Origin: Streptomyces sp. SID4985
GTDB lineage: Bacteria > Actinomycetota > Actinomycetes > Streptomycetales > Streptomycetaceae
Direction of reading: 5' to 3'
Assembly (NCBI RefSeq): GCF_009863025.1
Contig: NZ_WWIR01000065.1
Location: 1-50,413 of the forward strand
DNA: 50,413 bases
Positions 33,180 through 43,700 of this stretch are shown here, piece after piece. How positions within the stretch are numbered: the stretch's first letter is position 1; every line of letters begins with the position of its first letter. Below the pieces are notes generated by a model. The model was not told where the DNA came from. It saw nothing but the letters and a program-made list of their open reading frames with translations, and ran no database searches. The translations under genes were made by a program, and so were the position numbers.

Positions 33180-33219
33180 CGATCATCTGATCGAGTCGCA
33201 TCTGTAGCCCAACTGGGCT
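33180..33219. promoter_or_regulatory. Two adjacent palindromes upstream of the LamG gene
   Basis: CGATCA-TC-TGATCG at 33180-33193 and AGCCCA-AC-TGGGCT at 33206-33219 each have 6-bp arms and a 2-base centre, 26 bp apart. They lie just before the GGGGAG ribosome site. The whole spacer, 32997-33238, is more AT-rich than its surroundings and contains a further CGTGAA/TTCACG hairpin near 33071. Confidence 0.45.
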
Positions 33220-33238
33220 TGGTGGGGAGCGGTTTCAC

Positions 33239-36200
33239 TTGAATATGTACGGAGGGGGACGTCGGCTGCGCACAGTCGGCGTAGTGCTCTCCGCCGCGTT
33301 AGTGCTGGCGGCGAGTGCGTCCAACGAAGCCATGGCTGCGGTCGGTGCGAGATCCGGCCCAGCGGCCGGCGATGCCGCCGAAGCCACCAGGACCGCTGCG
33401 ACGGGCGGGGCGGCCACAGCCGCCGGGGGCGACAGTGGCAGCGAGGAAGACGGCGGCGAGGACGCCAAGGCGCTGGCCGAGGCCGCGCGCACGGGCAAGC
33501 CCGTGGAGATCACCTCGCAACGCGGTGAGAGCAGCGAGGTCTACGCCACCCCGCAGGGTCACCTGGAGGCCAGGGAGCACCTGCGTCCGGTGCGGACCCG
33601 GGTGGACGGCGCATGGCGGGACATCGACACCACTCTGACCCGTGGCGCGAACGGGACGGTGGTGCCCAAGGCAACGACGGTCGGACTGACCTTCTCCGGC
33701 GGCGGGTCGGCCCCGCTGGTGCGGATGACGAAGAACGGCCGTGAACTGGCCCTGTCCTGGCCCACGGACCTGCCCTCCCCGCAGCTAAACGGCAACACCG
33801 TCACCTACCCGGACGTGCTCCCCGGCGTCGATCTGCGGATGACGGCACAGCAGGACGGCTTCACCCAGCTCCTGGTCGTCAAGTCGGCCGAGGCCGCCGC
33901 GAGTACGGGACTGAGCCCGCTACGCCTGAAGTTGGACGCCGACGGCATGCGGGTCAAGGAGACCGGTGACGGCGGCCTGGCGGCGATCGACCAGGGCGCC
34001 GGCAGCGCGGTCTTCGAGGCCCCCCGCCCCGTGATGTGGGACTCCAGCACCGAGGCGCCCGGCACCGAGGCGCCCGGCACCCAGGCATCCGGCACCGCGT
34101 CGTCGTCCCCCTCCGCCACCACCAAGACCTCGCCGAGCGCCTCGAAGCACCTGGCCGCCACTGCCACCGCCACCGGTCGCGAGCCCGCCTCCCCCGAGGC
34201 CGTCGCCGCCGACTCCGCCAACGTGGCCCAGGTCGGCGTGGACATTCCCGCCGCGCAGAACGCGCTGGTGCTGACGCCGGACCAGAGCGTCCTCAAGGGC
34301 AAGGACACGGTCTACCCCGTGTTCATCGACCCCCAGTGGTACTCTCCGAAGGCCTCCGCCTGGACGATGGCCTCCAAGTACTGGGCCTCGTCGCCGCAGT
34401 GGAAGTTCAACGGCGATCCGGACGCGGGCCTGGGCTACTGCAACTGGTCCTACTGCTCGCCCAACGACACCAAGCGGCTCTTCTACCGCATCCCGACTTC
34501 GGCTTTCGCCGGTCGGACCGTGTTGCAGGCGGAGTTCGTGGTCCGTAATACCTGGTCGGCCTCGTGCTCCGCGCGCAGCGTGGAGCTGTGGCGTACCAAG
34601 GACATCTCCTCGTCGACTACGTGGAACTCGCAGAACGCGGCGGGCTTCTGGATCGATCAGCTCAGGACGGCATCCTTCGCCTACGGGTACACCGACTGTG
34701 CCGCGAAGGACGCGGAGTTCGACGTGAAGTCCGCGGTGCAGCAGGCGGCCGACAAGAAGTGGTCGACGATGACCTTCGGCCTGAGGGCCGGGAGCGAGAC
34801 CGACGGATACGGCTGGAAGCGGTTCTCCGACGACGCCTATCTGCGCGTGCAGTACAACCGCCCGCCGCCGCAGATCAAGATGTCCCAACTGACCATGGAG
34901 TACGGCGGTTCGTGCAAGAAGCCCGACAGCGCCGCGCGCGTGCGCTCGCTGGGCAAGATCTACGCCAACGACGTCACCGACCCCGACGGCGACTCCGTCC
35001 GGGTGGAGTTCCAGGCGAGCTGGGACACCGGTGACGGCAAGGGCGTGGTCACCCGCTGGAAGTCCGGTCTGACGACGGCGAAGAAGTCCGGTTCGGACTT
35101 CGCGATCATGCTGCCCTCCGTTCCGGCCAACAAGACGGTCAACTGGTACGTCCACTCCTACGACGGCGCCCAGTACTCGCCGTGGTCGTACACCGGTGAC
35201 CCGACCGCCTGCTACTTCGTGTACGACACGAGCGTCCCCAAGGCGCCGACCGTCTCCTCCGTCCTCTATCCGGCGTCCGACCCGGAGAACCCGGACGACC
35301 CCTGGCACGACGGAGTGGGCCAGTACGGCAGCTTCGTTATAACCGGCGCCGTCTCCGACGTGACGAAGTACTGGTACGGGATCAACGGCGACCCCGTCTC
35401 CTCCAACGCGGTCACCACCTCGGCCGGAGCGGCCAAGACCGTGCCCGTGCTGCCGCTCAAGCCGGGCCTGAACACCTTCACGGCGCGGTCCTTCGACTCC
35501 GCCGGCAACGGCTCCGAGATCCGCACCTACCAGTTCCGGGTGAAGGCGGGGCAGCCGGAGCGCGCCGCCTGGTCCATGAACGAGGCCGCGGGAGCCACCG
35601 CGGCGGCGGGCAGCGCGCCCGCGGTGAACGCGACCCTGCACGGCGCTCCGACGCCGAACGTGGCGGGGAAGCTCGGCACGGCGGTGCAGTTCGACGGCGT
35701 CGACGACTACGCCTCGACCGACCTCGCCGCCGTCAACACCGACGTCAGTTTCTCGGTGTCCGCATGGGTGAAGCTGTCCGCCATGCCCTCCGAAGCGGCG
35801 ATCGTAGCCTCCCAACGGGGTAACAATCAGCCAGGCTTCGAGCTGTACTACTCCAAGGGATACGACCGGTGGGTGTTCAATCAGTACAGTTCCGACACCG
35901 CCTCCGGCACTCCGGTACGGGCCATGCAGGCCGCCGCGGGCGGAGTCAAGGTCGGGGAGTGGACTCACCTGGTCGGCATCTATTCCGCCGGTGAACAGTT
36001 GTTGAAGCTCTACGTCAACGGTGCGCTGGCCGGAACCACGGCCTACAGCACGGCGTGGAACTCCCGCAGCGGCATGCTGATCGGCGCCAGCACCCCGGGC
36101 GGCACGCCCGCGTCCTTCTTCCCCGGGGCCATCGACGAGGTGAAGACCTTCGAGAAGCCGCTGTCGGCCGGAGAGGTGTCGTCCCTGTACACCTCCAACA

Positions 36201-37627
36201 CGAGCGGCGGACGTCCGGCCCGGATGGTCTTCCACCTGGACGACCCCGCCACCGCGACCGCCCTGAGCGGCGGTGCCGACGTGAACCCCGCTGTCCTCAA
36301 GGGAGGTGCCACGACGGGAGCGGCCGGGGTGGACGGCAACGCGCTGACCCTGGACGGCACCGACGACTACGCCACCGCGGGCACGCCGCACGTCAACACC
36401 TCGTACAGCTTCGCCGTCTCGGCCTGGGTGAAGCTGCCGAAGACGAAACCGGCCCACGCGGCGACCGTCGTTTCCCAGATCGGCACCACGGTGACCGGGC
36501 CGGAGCTGTACTACTCCAACTCCTACGACCGCTGGGTGTTCAACCAGCACAGTGCCGACACCGGCGATTCCACGGTGGTGCGGGCCCTCCAGCCCACGGG
36601 CACCACCGCCAACGGCGGCGAGTGGACGCATCTGGTCGGCGTCCAGGACACCGTGGCCGACACGCTCTCGCTGTACGTCAACGGAAGCCTGGCCGGTACC
36701 ACGGCACTGCAGCCGACCTGGTACGCCGGGGGAGCGCTGCAGATCGGCGCCAGCGCGTTCCAGGGGGTGCCCACCTCGTTCTTCCCGGGTCAGATCGACG
36801 ACGTACGGCTCTTCGACCGTCCGGTGTCGGCCGGTGAGGTGCAGCAGCTGTTCAAGCAGCGTGCCCTGGTCAAGGGCCGCTGGAAGTTCGAGACGGCCGC
36901 GGGTTCTCCGCTCACGTCGCCCGACGACTCGGCCTCCGGCAATTCCATGACCCTCTACAACGGGGCCCAGACGGGCTCGGGCTGGGTCGACGGCGCCGTC
37001 GTTCTCGACGGCACGGACGACTACGCGGCGGCCCCCGTGGTCCCGGTCGACACGAGCGCCAGTTTCAGCGTCAGCGCCTTCGTCCAGACGGCCGCGACTC
37101 CGACGGCTCCGGTCACCGTCATGAGCGCTCCGGGTACGAAGAAGAGCGCGTTCTCCGTGCGCTACGAACCCAGCGCCACCCCGGCCACCGATCCGGGCCG
37201 CTGGCGGATCGCGACAGCCGACTCCGACAGCGACTCCGCAGCCGTCTCCGACGTCGGCAACGGCATGTTCTACAGCCCCACCGACTGGAACCACGTGGCG
37301 CTCGTCTACGACGGGTTCTCCAAGGAGGTCAGCCTCTACGTCAACGGTGAGCTGCAGGAGACCGCCTGCGCCGACACCGACGACGACGGCGTGCAGGACG
37401 ACCCGAGCTGCACCGAGAGCATCTCGTGGGCCGACGACGCGCTCACCTACAAGGCCGTGAAGACCCTGCAGCTCGGCCGGGACACCACCGGGACCACGTC
37501 CGGGCAGTACTTCCCCGGTTCGCTCTCCGACGTCTGGATGTTCCAGGGCGCGCTGACCGAGACCCAGATCGACCACCTCGCCGTCGGTATGCCGGGGGTG
37601 GCGACCGCCGTCCCCAGCGGTGACTGA
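33239..37627 (+). CDS. Secreted LamG-repeat protein of an RHS toxin locus
   Basis: This 1462-aa protein starts at TTG 33239, nine bases after GGGGAG. A signal peptide ends near residue 33. After a low-complexity linker comes a conserved beta-rich N-terminal region, then an APGTEAPGTQASGT linker near 270-285. A DNRLRE-like segment with paired cysteines spans about 360-540 (YRIPTSAFAGRTVLQAEFVV), followed by Ig-like repeats to 770. Three concanavalin/LamG-like domains lie at about 775-985, 995-1195 and 1213-1450, each with 'FDGVDDYA' or 'LDGTDDYA' and 'YVNGxLAGTT' motifs. It is cell-surface or secreted, possibly an adhesin or delivery partner for the adjacent RHS protein. Codon 21 (33299-33301) is TTA, implying bldA-dependent translation. 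Confidence 0.9.
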   Translation: MNMYGGGRRLRTVGVVLSAALVLAASASNEAMAAVGARSGPAAGDAAEATRTAATGGAATAAGGDSGSEEDGGEDAKALAEAARTGKPVEITSQRGESSEVYATPQGHLEAREHLRPVRTRVDGAWRDIDTTLTRGANGTVVPKATTVGLTFSGGGSAPLVRMTKNGRELALSWPTDLPSPQLNGNTVTYPDVLPGVDLRMTAQQDGFTQLLVVKSAEAAASTGLSPLRLKLDADGMRVKETGDGGLAAIDQGAGSAVFEAPRPVMWDSSTEAPGTEAPGTQASGTASSSPSATTKTSPSASKHLAATATATGREPASPEAVAADSANVAQVGVDIPAAQNALVLTPDQSVLKGKDTVYPVFIDPQWYSPKASAWTMASKYWASSPQWKFNGDPDAGLGYCNWSYCSPNDTKRLFYRIPTSAFAGRTVLQAEFVVRNTWSASCSARSVELWRTKDISSSTTWNSQNAAGFWIDQLRTASFAYGYTDCAAKDAEFDVKSAVQQAADKKWSTMTFGLRAGSETDGYGWKRFSDDAYLRVQYNRPPPQIKMSQLTMEYGGSCKKPDSAARVRSLGKIYANDVTDPDGDSVRVEFQASWDTGDGKGVVTRWKSGLTTAKKSGSDFAIMLPSVPANKTVNWYVHSYDGAQYSPWSYTGDPTACYFVYDTSVPKAPTVSSVLYPASDPENPDDPWHDGVGQYGSFVITGAVSDVTKYWYGINGDPVSSNAVTTSAGAAKTVPVLPLKPGLNTFTARSFDSAGNGSEIRTYQFRVKAGQPERAAWSMNEAAGATAAAGSAPAVNATLHGAPTPNVAGKLGTAVQFDGVDDYASTDLAAVNTDVSFSVSAWVKLSAMPSEAAIVASQRGNNQPGFELYYSKGYDRWVFNQYSSDTASGTPVRAMQAAAGGVKVGEWTHLVGIYSAGEQLLKLYVNGALAGTTAYSTAWNSRSGMLIGASTPGGTPASFFPGAIDEVKTFEKPLSAGEVSSLYTSNTSGGRPARMVFHLDDPATATALSGGADVNPAVLKGGATTGAAGVDGNALTLDGTDDYATAGTPHVNTSYSFAVSAWVKLPKTKPAHAATVVSQIGTTVTGPELYYSNSYDRWVFNQHSADTGDSTVVRALQPTGTTANGGEWTHLVGVQDTVADTLSLYVNGSLAGTTALQPTWYAGGALQIGASAFQGVPTSFFPGQIDDVRLFDRPVSAGEVQQLFKQRALVKGRWKFETAAGSPLTSPDDSASGNSMTLYNGAQTGSGWVDGAVVLDGTDDYAAAPVVPVDTSASFSVSAFVQTAATPTAPVTVMSAPGTKKSAFSVRYEPSATPATDPGRWRIATADSDSDSAAVSDVGNGMFYSPTDWNHVALVYDGFSKEVSLYVNGELQETACADTDDDGVQDDPSCTESISWADDALTYKAVKTLQLGRDTTGTTSGQYFPGSLSDVWMFQGALTETQIDHLAVGMPGVATAVPSGD

Positions 37628-37650
37628 CCGGCCCGTTCCGACTGCCGTAT

Positions 37651-37683
37651 TCCGCCGGGCGGCGATGACCGCCGCCCGGCGGA
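37651..37683 (+). terminator. Very stable hairpin between LamG and RHS genes
   Basis: TCCGCCGGGCGGCG at 37651-37664 pairs perfectly with 37670-37683, leaving a 5-base loop, ATGAC. The 14-bp GC stem lies within the 87-base gap between two genes that look functionally linked. It may be a terminator or an attenuator that limits RHS expression. Confidence 0.65.
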
Positions 37684-37714
37684 GCACTCGTCAACAGAAG
37701 GAAAACAGACTCGC

Positions 37715-40700
37715 ATGACAGTCAGAGCACGCGCAGGAACAGGGCGGCCGTGGCGCCGGGTGGCCGTGATCACGGCCACCGTGCTGACGGCGGCGCTGTT
37801 GCAAGCGTCGGAACTGCCCGCCGTCGCCCAGGGCTGGCACAAGCCCGCGCTGCCCAAGGCGCAGTCGCCGGTCGCCGTCGTCCCGCTAAGCAAGCCGTTG
37901 CCCCGCAAGGTGATGAAGGGACCCCGCACCCCCGCGAAGGCACCGGCCACCGCATGGCCGAAGGCGGGCACGGCAGCGGTGACGCTGGGCCAGGGGGCCA
38001 CCCGCGTCAAGGGACTGCCGCTCACCCTGGACACACGGGTCGGCAAGGCCAAGGACGCGGCCGACGGCACCTACACCGTCGGCATGCTGTCCCGCGCGGC
38101 GGCCAGGAAGGCGGGGGTCGACGGGCCGCTCTTCACCCTCACTCCCCGGCAGGGCGCCTTACGTCACGACGGCAAGGTGCGCGCCGGGCTGGACTACTCG
38201 TCGTTCGCCGGGCTCTACGGCGGCGACTACGCGTCCCGGCTGACCCTGGTCCGCCTTCCGGCGTGCGCGCTGACGACGCCGGAGGTGAAGAAGTGCCGTA
38301 CCACCGAGCCGGTGAAGACGGTCAACGACACCGAGAAGCGGACGCTGACCGCGTCGTCGGTCGCGCTCGGCGCGAGCGGGGCGACCGTACTGGCGGCCAC
38401 CACCTCGGCCGCCGGTGACCGCGGTGACTACAAGGCCACCTCGCTCTCGTCGTCGTCGACCTGGAACATTGATTCGAACAGCGGCTCGTTCGGCTGGTCC
38501 TACGACATGCCGGTGCCGCAGGTGCCCGGCGGCCTGGCCCCGCAGGTCGCGCTGTCCTACTCCTCCAGCGGCGTCGACGGCCGGACCGGAAACAGCAACA
38601 ACCAGGCGTCCTGGGCCGGTGACGGATTCGACCTATCGCCCGGCTTCATCGAGCGCAGCTACAAGGGATGCTCCGACGACGGCGTGACCAACGCCGACGG
38701 GAACAAGCCCGGCGACCTGTGCTGGGCGTACGACAACGCCTCCCTGTCGCTGAACGGCTCCGGCGGAGAACTGGTGCCCAACGGCACCAACTCCTTCAAG
38801 CTGAAGAACGACGACGGCACGAAGGTCGACCGGATCTACGGCTCGGCGTCCGACGTACGCTCCAACGGCGCCCGCAACGACGAGTACTGGCGGGTGACGA
38901 CCCCCGACGGCACCCAGTACTTCTTCGGCTACAACCGGCTGCCCGGCTGGGCGAGCGGCAACGAGGCCACCGACTCGACGTGGACGGTGCCGGTCTTCGG
39001 CAACAACGCGGGCGAACCCTGCAACGCCTCGACCTTCGCGGCGTCCTGGTGCCAGCAGGGCTGGCGCTGGAACCTGGACTACGTCGTGGACCCGCACGGC
39101 AACGCCATCGCCTACTACTACGACAAGGAGACCAACTCCTACGGCCGCAACCTCACCGCCGCCGACGACACCCCCTACGTCCGCGGCGGCACCCTGGACC
39201 GGGTCGAGTACGGGCTGAAGTCGACGGCCATGTACTCGGCCAAGGCGCTCGCCAAGGTCAACTTCATCAGCGGCGAGCGGTGCATCCCCGACAGCCAGAC
39301 CACCTGCTCGTCCATCACCACGGGCTCCCAGTACTGGTACGACACCCCCTGGGACCTGAACTGCGACGCGGGCACCGACTGCGACAAGGGCAGGGTCTCC
39401 CCGGCCTTCTTCACCCGCAAGCGGCTGACCGACGTCACCTCCCAGGTGCTGGTGTCCGGCTCCTACAGCAACGTCGACAGCTGGAAGCTCACCCACCGCT
39501 GGGGCATGGCCGACACCGACTACCAACTGCTGCTGGACTCCATCCAGCACACCGGCTACGACACCGCGGCCTCGATTCAGCTGCCGAAGGTCACCTTCGC
39601 CTACACCCAGCTCCCCAACCGGCTCGACAAGACAGGTGACGGCTACGCGCCGTACATCAAGTCCCGCCTGTCGACCGTCTCGGACGAGTCGGGCGGCCAG
39701 GTCGACGTCGGCTACTCGGCGCCGGTGTGTGACGCCGCCTCGCTGCCCACGCCGCAGACCAACACCACCCGCTGTTTCCCGCAGTACATCGGCGGCAGCA
39801 CGACCGAGGCCCCGGACCTCCAGTGGTTCAACAAGTACGTGGCCGACTCGGTCACTTCGACCGACCGCACCGGTGGCGCGCCCGACCGGGTCGCCACGTA
39901 CGAATACCTGGACGGCGCGGCCTGGCACTACGACGATGACGACGGTCTGACCAAGGAGAAGTCCAAGACCTGGTCGCAGTGGCGCGGTTACGGCCATGTG
40001 CGGGTGCGCACCGGCGGTCAGGGCGGCGCCCCGGCGATGCGGACACAGACCGACACGTACTTCCTGCGCGGCATGGACGGCGACCGGAAGAACACCGACG
40101 GCGGCATCAAGTCCGTGTCGGTCGCCCTCGACTCCGGTGAGGGCGACCCGATCACCGACCTCAAGTCGCAGGCGGGATACGCGTACAAGACCGTCACCTA
40201 CTCCGCTCCCGGCGGCAATGTGCTGTCCAAGACGGTGAGCCGTCCCTGGTACCACCAGACCGCGCAGAAGGTCCGTGACTGGGGCACCGTCACCGCCAAC
40301 TTCTCCGGCACCGCGTCCACCAAGGCGTGGACCTCGCTGGACGACGGCGCGGGCGTCAAGTGGCGGACCACGGCACAGACCAACACCTTCGACGACGCCA
40401 CCGGCCTGGTCACCCAGACCGAGGACCTCGGTGACACGGCCACCGCGGCCGACGACCAGTGCACCCGGACCACCTACGCCCCCGACGGCGCAGTCCTCGG
40501 CGCACCGGCACGGGTCGAGACGGTCGCGAAGGCGTGCGACGCCACCACCAGCCGCCCGGCCGACGTCGTCTCCGACGTCCGCACCGCCTACGACGGACTG
40601 GCCTACGGCGCCGCCGCCGTCAAGGGCGACCTCACCCGGATGGCCAAGCTCAAGACCTACAACGGCACGACCGCGGCCTACCTGGAGTCCGGCACCACCT

Positions 40701-43700
40701 ACGACGGCTACGGCCGGCCGCTGACCACCACCGACCTGACCGCCGACGTCACCGTCACCTCCGCCGGCACCCTCACCCGCACCGCCCGCACCGACGGACG
40801 GACCAGCACCACCGCCTACACCCCCACCTCGGGTTTCCCCACCAGCAGCACGGCCACCACCCCGCCCGCCACGGTCGGGGACAGCACGACCGCGCAGACG
40901 ACGACCACCGCCTACGAGGCGCTGCGCGGCCTGCCGCTCACCGTGTCCGACACCAACAGCAAGGTCACCACCTACGCCTATGACGCGCTGGGCCGCACCA
41001 CGAAGGTGTGGCAGGCGGACCGCACCACCGGCCAGACGCCCAGCTACCAGTTCGGCTACACCGTCGCCGAGAACCAGCCGGTCGTGGTGACCACCAAGAC
41101 CATCGGCAACAACGGTGCGCAGGACACCGCGTACACCTTCTACGACGGCTTCCTGCGGCCCCGGCAGACCCAGACCCCCGGCCCGAACGGCGGGACGCTG
41201 CTGGCGGACACCTTCTACGACGAACGCGGCCTGACCGCCAAGGAGTTCGCTCCCTACTACATCACGGCCGCGCCGTCGGCCACGCTCCTCAAGCCCCAGG
41301 ACGCGCTGAGCGTCGAGACCCAGAGCCGCTACACCTATGACGGCCTGGGCCGGATGACCGAGTCGCGCAAGACCGCCGGCAACGGCGACGGCGGCGCCGT
41401 CCTCAGCACCACCAGGACCATCTACGGCGGCGACCGCACCACGGTGATCCCACCGGCCGGAGCCACCGCCACCACGTCTCTCGTCGACGCCCGCGGCCAC
41501 ACCACCGAACTGCGCCAGCTGCGCGCCCGTGCCGCCGACGCCGCCTACGACTCCACCACCTACGGCTACAGCCCCCACGGTGAACTCACCAAGGTGACCG
41601 ACCCGGCGGGCAACGTCTGGACCTGGAAGTACGACCTGCTGGGCCGGCTCACCGACACCACCGACCCCGACAAGGGCGCCGGCCACCTCGAGTACGACGA
41701 CCGCTCCCAGCTCACCACCAGCAAGGACGGCCGCAACTCTGTCCTCGCCCATGTCTACGACGGCCTCGGCCGTAGGACCGAGCTGCACGACGGCTCGCCG
41801 ACCGGCACCCTGCGCGCCAAGTGGGTCTACGACACCATCAGCGGGGCCAAGGGCCAACTCGCGTCCAGCTCGCGCTTCAGCGGCGGCCAGGAGTACAAGT
41901 CGAGCGTCGTCGCCTACGACCGGCTGTACCGGCCGCTGCGTACCTCGGTGGTGATCCCCGCGTCCGAGGGCACCGGACTCCAGGGCACCTACCTGTCGGC
42001 GACCACGTACAACGACTCCGGCACCGTGGCTGGCGTCGGTTACCCCAAGGCCGGTGACCTGGCCGCCGACACCGTCACCTACACCTACGAGGACGGCACC
42101 CTGCGGCCCGTCAAGGTCAGCGGCCCGCTCAACCTCACCGCCACCACCGCGTACAGCCTCACCGGCCAGCCGCTGCAGTACTCGCTCACCGCCAACGGCG
42201 GAAAGAGCACGTTCGAGACCAACACCTATCAGTACGGCACCCAGCGGCTGGCCACCTCGCGGGTGGACCGCCAGGACGTCGCGGGCGTCGACCAGTACAA
42301 CACCTACTCCTACGACGAGGCGGGCAACGTCCTGTCGGTCTCGGACACGTCCCGCTCCGGCACCGACAACCAGTGCTTCACCTACGACTACCTCGCCCGC
42401 ATGACCGAGGCCTGGAGCCAGCCGAACACCGGCTGCGCGACGGACCCCGCGACCGGGGTGCTGGGCGGACCGGCCCCGTACTGGAACTCCTACACCTACG
42501 ACAAGGTCGGCAACCGGCTCACCGAGACCCAGCACGGCACCACGGCCGGGGCCCCGGACACCCGGCGGGACTACCACTACCCCGACTCCGGTCCGAGCGC
42601 GGTCCGGCCGCACGGCCTGGGCACGGTGGACACCACCTCGGCATCGGGGAAGTCCGCCGACACCTTCACCTACGACGACGCGGGCAACACCCGCACGCGG
42701 CTGCTGGCCAACGGCAGCTCCCAGACCCTGGACTGGGACGCCGAGGGGCATCTCGCCAAGGTCACCGAGCCGGTGGCGGGCGGCAGCGACAAGGTCACCG
42801 AGTATCTGTACGACGCCGACGGCAACCGCCTCATCGGCCGTACCCCGACGGAGACCACGCTCTACCTCGGCGCCACCGAGATCACCCTGGCGAAGAACGC
42901 CACCACCGCCAAGGGCACCCGCTACATCGACGTCGGCGGCGGCCACCAGGCCGTCCAGGCCAACGACGGCAGCATCTCCTTCACTCTGGCCGACCACCAC
43001 GGCACCGCCCAGCTGTCCGTCAACGCCACCACCCAGGCGGAGACCCAGCGGCGCACCATGCCGTTCGGCGGCCTGCGCGGCACCAAGCCGGCCACGTGGA
43101 CCGGGACCAAGGGCTTCGTCGGCGGCACCGACGACACCTCCACCGGCCTCACCCACCTCGGCGCCCGCGAGTACGACGCGGCGAACGGCCGTTTCCTCAG
43201 CGTCGATCCGCTGATGACCACGGCCGATCCCCAGACCCTGAACGCCTACGCCTACGCCAACAACAGTCCTGTCACGAGCAGCGACCCGTCCGGGCTGTGC
43301 ATGGCCGACCAGTGCGGAATCGGCTACCCGATCGGCGGCACGGGCTCCAACGGCCACCCCAAGGAGTACGTGAAGAAGGCACCTCGTGGTGCCGGCGGAG
43401 TGGGAGTTCCCGGTTACAGCGGGGCCGGATACACGGGCAAGTTGCCCACCGCCGCGCACGGCGACTCCAACAACATGGTGAAGAGCGAGAAGGACGGGAA
43501 GTGGTACGTCAGGATCTACCCGGCCGTCTACATGGAGGCGGACAACCCGCACGTCAACGAGGTGGCCGCCAACTTCAGCAAGTGGGCCGCCTACGTCTGC
43601 GACCCGTTCAACCACGGGAACAGCCATGACTGCATGGCTCCCCGGGAGGACGGCTCCGACCCCGAGGTCTACCAGCGGGTCAAGGGCAAGATGCTGGCCT

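Noticed and set aside
33245..33247. ATG as start of the LamG gene
   Set aside because: It is 15 bases from GGGGAG, while TTG 33239 is at the normal distance. The difference is two residues.
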